In this document: positions 60,856 through 64,000 of the stretch, piece by piece
How the letters are laid out: every line of letters begins with the position of its first letter
How positions within the stretch are numbered: position 1 is the first letter of the stretch
Source of the DNA: Burkholderiales bacterium RIFCSPHIGHO2_01_FULL_63_240
Lineage (GTDB): Bacteria > Pseudomonadota > Gammaproteobacteria > Burkholderiales > Burkholderiaceae_C
NCBI GenBank assembly: GCA_001770725.1
Contig: MERU01000010.1
Coordinates: 105,396 to 169,395 of the forward strand
Direction of reading: 5' to 3'
DNA length: 64,000 bases
Made by a program: the position numbers and the translations under genes
The notes under the pieces: model-generated
The model's input: only the letters and a program-made list of their open reading frames with translations
Databases searched by the model: none
Told to the model about the DNA's origin: nothing

Positions 60856-61503
60856 TCAGCGCACCCGCAGCATCGCCAGCACGCCGCCCTTGCGCACCAC
60901 GCGCCAGCCCAGCAGCACCGCCAGGATGGCCGCGTACACGCCCACTTCGGCCAGGTCGTTCTTGGCGGCCTTCTTCATGTAGAAGTGCAGCAGGCCCAGC
61001 AGGGCCACGGCGTAGACCAGCTTGTGCAGCATCTGCCAGCGCCGCCCGCCCAGGGCGCGGATGGCCGCGTTGAACGAGGTCAGCGCCAGCGGCAGCATCA
61101 GCAGCAGGGCCACGAAGCCCACCAGGATGAAGTTGCGCTTGATGACGTCGGCCACGATGTCATCGAGCCGCCAGCCCTGGTCCAGCCAGGCATAGGCCAG
61201 GAAGTGGACGAGGGCGTAGGCGAAGGCCGTCACGCCCAGCGCCCGACGGTGCTTGAGCAGGCCCGGCAGGCCGGCGATGTCGCGCAAGGGCGTGACCAGC
61301 AGCGTCAGCCACAAAAAGCGCAGCGACCACTCGCCCATCTCCTTGATGAACCTGTCGACCGGGTTGGCGCCCAACTGGTCGGTGGCTGCGGCGGCGCACA
61401 ACGCCACCAGCGGCACGGCGCACAGCAGCCACAGCAGGGGCTTGGCCCAGGGCTTCATCAGCCAGGCGTTGAGCAAAGACGGGCGCACGGAGACAGCGGT
61501 CAT
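60856..61503 (-). CDS. msrQ: heme-binding membrane subunit MsrQ
   Basis: A 215-residue membrane protein of the YedZ/MsrQ type with six hydrophobic segments: KPLLWLLCAVPLVALCAAA, HRRALGVTAFAYALVHFLAYAWLD (first heme His pair) and GRRWQMLHKLVYAVALLGLLHFYM (second pair). It passes electrons from the quinone pool or a flavin reductase to MsrP. Full length. It begins 15 bases after the msrP stop, so the two form an operon in the usual order. Confidence 0.94.
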   Translation of the reverse strand: MTAVSVRPSLLNAWLMKPWAKPLLWLLCAVPLVALCAAAATDQLGANPVDRFIKEMGEWSLRFLWLTLLVTPLRDIAGLPGLLKHRRALGVTAFAYALVHFLAYAWLDQGWRLDDIVADVIKRNFILVGFVALLLMLPLALTSFNAAIRALGGRRWQMLHKLVYAVALLGLLHFYMKKAAKNDLAEVGVYAAILAVLLGWRVVRKGGVLAMLRVR

Positions 61504-61518
61504 GGTGTGGGGGTCGGG

Positions 61519-62550
61519 TCAGAAGTACTTGCGCAGGTCCATGCCCGCGTAGAGCTGGCCCACCTGGGCCTCGTAGCCGTTGAACATCAAGGTGGGCTTC
61601 TTCGGGGTGAAGAAACCGCCATCGCCGATGCGGCGCTCGGTCGCCTGGCTCCAGCGCGGGTGGTCCACCTTCGGGTTCACGTTCGAAAAGTACCCGTATT
61701 CCTGCGGGCCCGCCTTGACCCAGCTCGGGGTGTTGGGCTTTTCCAGCAGGCGGATGCGCACGATGGACTTCGCGCTCTTGAAGCCGTACTTCCAGGGCAC
61801 GACCAGGCGCAGCGGCGCGCCGTTCTGGTTGGGCAGCACCTCGCCGTACAGGCCGAAGGCCATCAGCGTGAGCGGGTGCAGGGCCTCGTCCAGCCGCAGG
61901 CCTTCGACGTAGGGCCAGTCGAGCACCGACGAGCGCACGCCGGGCATCTGCTTGGGGTCGGCCAGGGAGACGAACTCGACGTACTTGGCCTTGCCGGTGG
62001 GCTCGGCTTTCTTGATCAGGCTGGCCAGCGGGTAGCCCACCCACGGGATCACCATCGACCAGCCTTCGACGCAACGCATGCGGTAGATGCGCTCTTCCAT
62101 GGGGGCGAGCTTGAGCAGGTCGTCCAGGCTCAGGCGCTGGGGCTTGCCCACTTCGCCGTCGATGACCAGGGTCCAGGGGCGGGGCTTGAGGGTGTGGGCG
62201 TTCTCGGCGGGGTCGGACTTGTCGGTGCCGAATTCGTAGAAGTTGTTGTAGGTGGTCACGTCCGAATAGGGCGTGAGCTTGTCCATGGCGTAGGCGCCGG
62301 GGGTGGTGCTACGGTTGGCGGGCAAGGCGGCGAGTTTGCCGGGGCGTTGCACCAGGGTGGCCTGACCGCTTTGTTGTGCCAGCGCTTCGGCTTGGGCCAG
62401 CAGGGTGGTGGCGCCTGCCGCTGCCAGCCCCAGGCCTTTGAGCAGGGTGCGGCGGTCTTCGTAGACGGCTTGGGGCGTGACTTCGTGCTCGGGCAGCGTG
62501 AAGCCGCTGCCGGGGTGAAGGATCTGGCGTGAGGTGCGGATGAAGGCCAT
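61519..62550 (-). CDS. msrP: periplasmic protein-methionine-sulfoxide reductase MsrP
   Basis: A 343-residue Tat-exported molybdoenzyme that repairs oxidised Met residues in envelope proteins. The Tat motif is [14 protein letters not shown] (Arg33, Arg34). The molybdenum-coordinating Cys is Cys160 in [25 protein letters not shown]. Family features are [14 protein letters not shown] and [24 protein letters not shown], then [25 protein letters not shown]. The ATG follows an ACCGGAG ribosome site. It is partnered by MsrQ. Oxidative or chlorine stress control cannot be read from this sequence. Confidence 0.96.
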   Translation of the reverse strand: MAFIRTSRQILHPGSGFTLPEHEVTPQAVYEDRRTLLKGLGLAAAGATTLLAQAEALAQQSGQATLVQRPGKLAALPANRSTTPGAYAMDKLTPYSDVTTYNNFYEFGTDKSDPAENAHTLKPRPWTLVIDGEVGKPQRLSLDDLLKLAPMEERIYRMRCVEGWSMVIPWVGYPLASLIKKAEPTGKAKYVEFVSLADPKQMPGVRSSVLDWPYVEGLRLDEALHPLTLMAFGLYGEVLPNQNGAPLRLVVPWKYGFKSAKSIVRIRLLEKPNTPSWVKAGPQEYGYFSNVNPKVDHPRWSQATERRIGDGGFFTPKKPTLMFNGYEAQVGQLYAGMDLRKYF

Positions 62551-62778
62551 GGTCGGGCTCCGGTGGGGCTGTTTGCCCTTTGTGTCGCATCAGGCGGGCG
62601 GAACCTGACAGGTTCCTTCTCTGGAGGCCGATTCTGCGGGAGCTTGGGAGGCCCTGTGAGGGGGCGGCTCATGTGTCCGGTTTTGTTGGTGGCGTTTTGC
62701 GTGCGTGCAGAGGGCGCTTTGGCGGGGCAGCGCGAGGCGGGGGCTGCGGCGATGTGCGGTCGGGCTTCAAGGGTGGTG

Positions 62779-62797
62779 GTCCCGCTTTCAGCGGGAC
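62779..62797. repeat. hairpin upstream of repeat copy A
   Basis: GTCCCGCT-ttc-AGCGGGAC has perfect 8-bp arms and a 3-base loop. It is 17 bases before repeat copy A and could be part of a larger repeat unit, or a weak terminator. No T-run follows. Confidence 0.45.
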
Positions 62798-62813
62798 TCC
62801 CCTGCGGTGCTCA

Positions 62814-62918
62814 CGGCAAGGTGGGGCCTTCGAACTCGCTGCGCGCCCTTTGGGCGCTCCGCTCAAACAACTCAGGCCAGTCAGATGACGAAGCACGCTG
62901 CGCGTGCCCACCTTGCCG
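62814..62918 (+). repeat. structured palindromic repeat, copy A (105 bp)
   Basis: The element begins CGGCAAGGTGGG (62814-62825) and ends with its exact reverse complement CCCACCTTGCCG (62907-62918). Inside are two hairpins: GCGCCC-ttt-GGGCGC and GCACGC-tgc-GCGTGC. The first 67 bases are identical to the reverse complement of 63934-64000. Similarity continues about 30 bases beyond the right terminal repeat (CGCTCCTCGGCACC...GGCGCCCG). It is a small repeat without coding capacity, perhaps a MITE-like or extragenic palindromic unit. Confidence 0.8.
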
Positions 62919-63067
62919 CTCCGCTCCTCGGCACCACCCAGGCGCCCGCCCGCACACCGCCTCCGCCCATTTCCGCCTCGCTGGTGGCGTGCGACGGTTT
63001 TGTGCGTGCGTGGGTTGGGTCGCTTGATCGCGGCGCTGCTTGGCCTGCGATGGGTTTTTGGCGGCTT

Positions 63068-63193
63068 GCCGAGCTGTTTGGGTGCTGCGCCGAGTCATTT
63101 GGGTGGCGCGCGGAGCTTTGAGGGCGGCGGGCCGGGTGTTTTGCTCGGGGCGCGGGGCTTTCTGCTCGGCTGGCCGAGCTCGGTGCTCGGTGA
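63068..63193. repeat. degenerate 21-bp tandem repeat, six units
   Basis: Six consecutive 21-bp units start at 63068, 63089, 63110, 63131, 63152 and 63173. The first two read GCCGAGCTGTTTGGGTGCTGC and GCCGAGTCATTTGGGTGGCGC but for the final bases differ by few substitutions; later units diverge. Each starts GC(C/G)G(A/G)G and several end with GCTCGG-like bases. In translation the block gives seven-residue repeats in every frame. It has no credible gene around it. Confidence 0.6.
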
Positions 63194-63324
63194 ATGCACC
63201 TCGATGGGGTGTGGGCGGGTCCGGGAGCTCGGCGTTTGTCTGAAATTACTCGGATCGTGTCCGAAAAAGACTGGCGCGTGGGTGTTGGTGCCCCATGCAT
63301 GCGAGGAGTTGCCGACAGCGAAGC

Positions 63325-63600
63325 TCAATGGTCCTTGTGCGAATCGATCACAAACACCATGCCAAGAAAACCGAATGAGACTGTCTTGTCATGGATGCTG
63401 GTGTAAGAGGCCACGCCAAGCGAGTGATAGTTGCTGGCAAATGCAGCCAACGCCCCGACGCCCAAGAGCCCAGCCAATGGGCTGCGCTCTGCAATGGACT
63501 CTTTGATCTGAGTTCTATGCCGCTCCGCGGAAGGATTGAGTGCAATGGCTGCGACAAAGATCGCACCCGTTATGGCGGCTGTTTTTAGTGTTGGTGTCAT
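63325..63600 (-). CDS. DUF4359-like small exported/membrane protein
   Basis: A 91-residue protein with an N-terminal hydrophobic stretch (TAAITGAIFVAAIALNPSAE), then a basic helix and a C-terminal part (FASNYHSLGVASYTSIHDKTVSFGFLGMVFVID) that resembles DUF4359: NPS early, Asn-Tyr, Ser-rich turn and a Gly-rich end. The call is from memory of the family. Base composition is clearly lower in GC than the rest of the window. It lies between the two inverted repeat copies, which suggests a recently acquired or variable patch. Confidence 0.6.
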   Translation of the reverse strand: MTPTLKTAAITGAIFVAAIALNPSAERHRTQIKESIAERSPLAGLLGVGALAAFASNYHSLGVASYTSIHDKTVSFGFLGMVFVIDSHKDH

Positions 63601-63894
63601 GGATGCTTTCAGGGCTTGAGTTGTAAGAGGACTAACTACAAATAGCCCAACACGCCTTCAAAAGCGATATTGGCCTGAAACACCCAGACCCAAACCGCAG
63701 GCAATCTGCAAGTGCTTGTTTTGCATGAGATTCGACCTCCGTGATGTGCTTGCGCGCTCTTTTCAGACAGCCTAAACCAAGCAAACTCAAATGTGGAGCC
63801 CCCACGCGCCCCACTTTCTCCGCACGCACAAAGCGGGGCACAAAGGGCGAAGCCGGCATCGGCTCGGGCGCCTCGCGGGTGCCGAGGAGCGCAG
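63601..63894. other. AT-richer spacer between DUF4359-like gene and repeat copy B
   Basis: This stretch is upstream of the DUF4359-like gene and carries its likely promoter. On the minus strand it has a GGAGG site and ATG at 63726. The left flank of repeat copy B begins near 63860. Apart from the possible broken ORF listed separately I see no gene. Confidence 0.5.
63636..63726 (-). pseudogene. possible frameshifted small membrane ORF
   Basis: GGAGG sits 9 bases upstream of an ATG at 63726. The frame opens MQNKHLQIACGLGLGV and stops after 22 codons at 63658. A shift of one base near codon 11 would instead give a run VWVWVFQANIAFEGVLGYL ending at 63636, a plausible membrane helix. It may be a broken ORF of about 30 codons in front of the DUF4359-like gene. 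I do not recognise a family. Confidence 0.25.
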
Positions 63895-64000
63895 CGGCAA
63901 GGTGGGCGCGCGCAAGCGCGCTTCGTCATCTAGCTGGCCTGAGTTGTTTGAGCGGAGCGCCCAAAGGGCGCGCAGCGAGTTCGAAGGCCCCACCTTGCCG
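63895..64000 (-). repeat. structured palindromic repeat, copy B (inverted relative to A)
   Basis: Read on the minus strand it starts CGGCAAGGTGGG at 64000 and ends CCCACCTTGCCG at 63895, the same terminal repeats as copy A. It is 106 bp. The inner hairpin is GCGCGC-tt-GCGCGC where copy A has GCACGC-tgc-GCGTGC: the A to G and T to C changes preserve pairing. The window ends exactly at its outer terminal repeat, so flanks on that side cannot be seen. Confidence 0.78.

Larger units (their letters stand above)
62551..63324. other. gene-free region with hairpins, repeat element and tandem repeats
   Basis: These 774 bases hold no reading frame with homology or a good ribosome site. They contain a hairpin (62779-62797), repeat copy A (62814-62918) and a 21-bp tandem repeat block (63068-63193). 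The remainder is GC- or GT-skewed low-complexity DNA. The frames that stay open here are Ala/Arg/Ser/Pro-rich and overlap on several strands, the sign of non-coding high-GC sequence. Confidence 0.7.

Noticed and set aside
63724..63745. tRNA-like T-loop sequence (GATTCGACCTC) near the right end
   Set aside because: No acceptor stem, anticodon arm or CCA-type context can be built around it; it overlaps a ribosome-site-like GGAGG instead.
62814..64000. Two inverted copies read as a CRISPR or insertion sequence
   Set aside because: There are only two copies in opposite orientation with no spacer pattern, and no transposase frame between them.

Overview
The window is a high-GC (apart from one AT-richer patch near the right end), gene-dense stretch of bacterial chromosome. 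The gene content and protein style point to Burkholderiales, near the Leptothrix/Ideonella/Roseateles/Comamonadaceae group. The pointers are a double-length UvrA, intracellular PhaZ, PEP-CTERM sorting, the glmU/glmS/Lrp cluster and the MsrPQ pair. The taxonomic placement is inference from recognised families, not from a marker gene. I see no rRNA, tRNA, CRISPR array, prophage or recognisable transposase.

Layout. 1-6350: a cut-off secreted beta-propeller gene, LrgAB, DctA, an ECF sigma/anti-sigma pair, a CPBP membrane protease and two small DUF genes. 6370-11100: an assimilatory nitrite reductase locus (nirBD) with a GG-N10-GC sigma-54 promoter, an NtrC-type palindrome, a leader with two small hairpins and a terminator-like hairpin, then a NIT-ANTAR regulator gene. 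Together these resemble NasR-type attenuation. 11141-14007: a secreted polyester hydrolase of the cutinase/PETase family, in an operon with a lipase-foldase-like protein and downstream of an AraC regulator gene. 14144-16720: bestrophin, RidA, a hypothetical and DUF2147. 16825-24028: two catabolic operons (FAH hydrolase plus MBL hydrolase; hydroxyacyl-CoA dehydrogenase plus SDR), each divergent from a TetR gene with a visible operator, separated by a diguanylate cyclase. 24117-31982: accessory metabolism (PEP-CTERM phytase-like protein, quinone reductase, fatty acid desaturase, AraC, MFS, LysR, peroxiredoxin). 31990-42423: core genes (glmS, glmU, ttcA, folB, a pteridine-reductase-like SDR, midA, lpxC). 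42559-49978: prpE, intracellular PHB depolymerase, GST, cupin, SEC-C protein, phosphoesterase, universal stress protein. 50599-56559: a 1986-residue double UvrA. 56660-62550: Tat lipoprotein dioxygenase, AEC carrier, secreted S15-type hydrolase, MsrPQ.

62551-64000 is different. It is mostly non-coding and carries an inverted pair of about 105-bp structured repeats, a 21-bp degenerate tandem repeat and an AT-richer DUF4359 gene.

The best leads are the nirB leader and sigma-54 architecture, the polyester hydrolase with its own foldase-like partner, and the paired palindromic repeats whose internal hairpin has changed by compensating substitutions.
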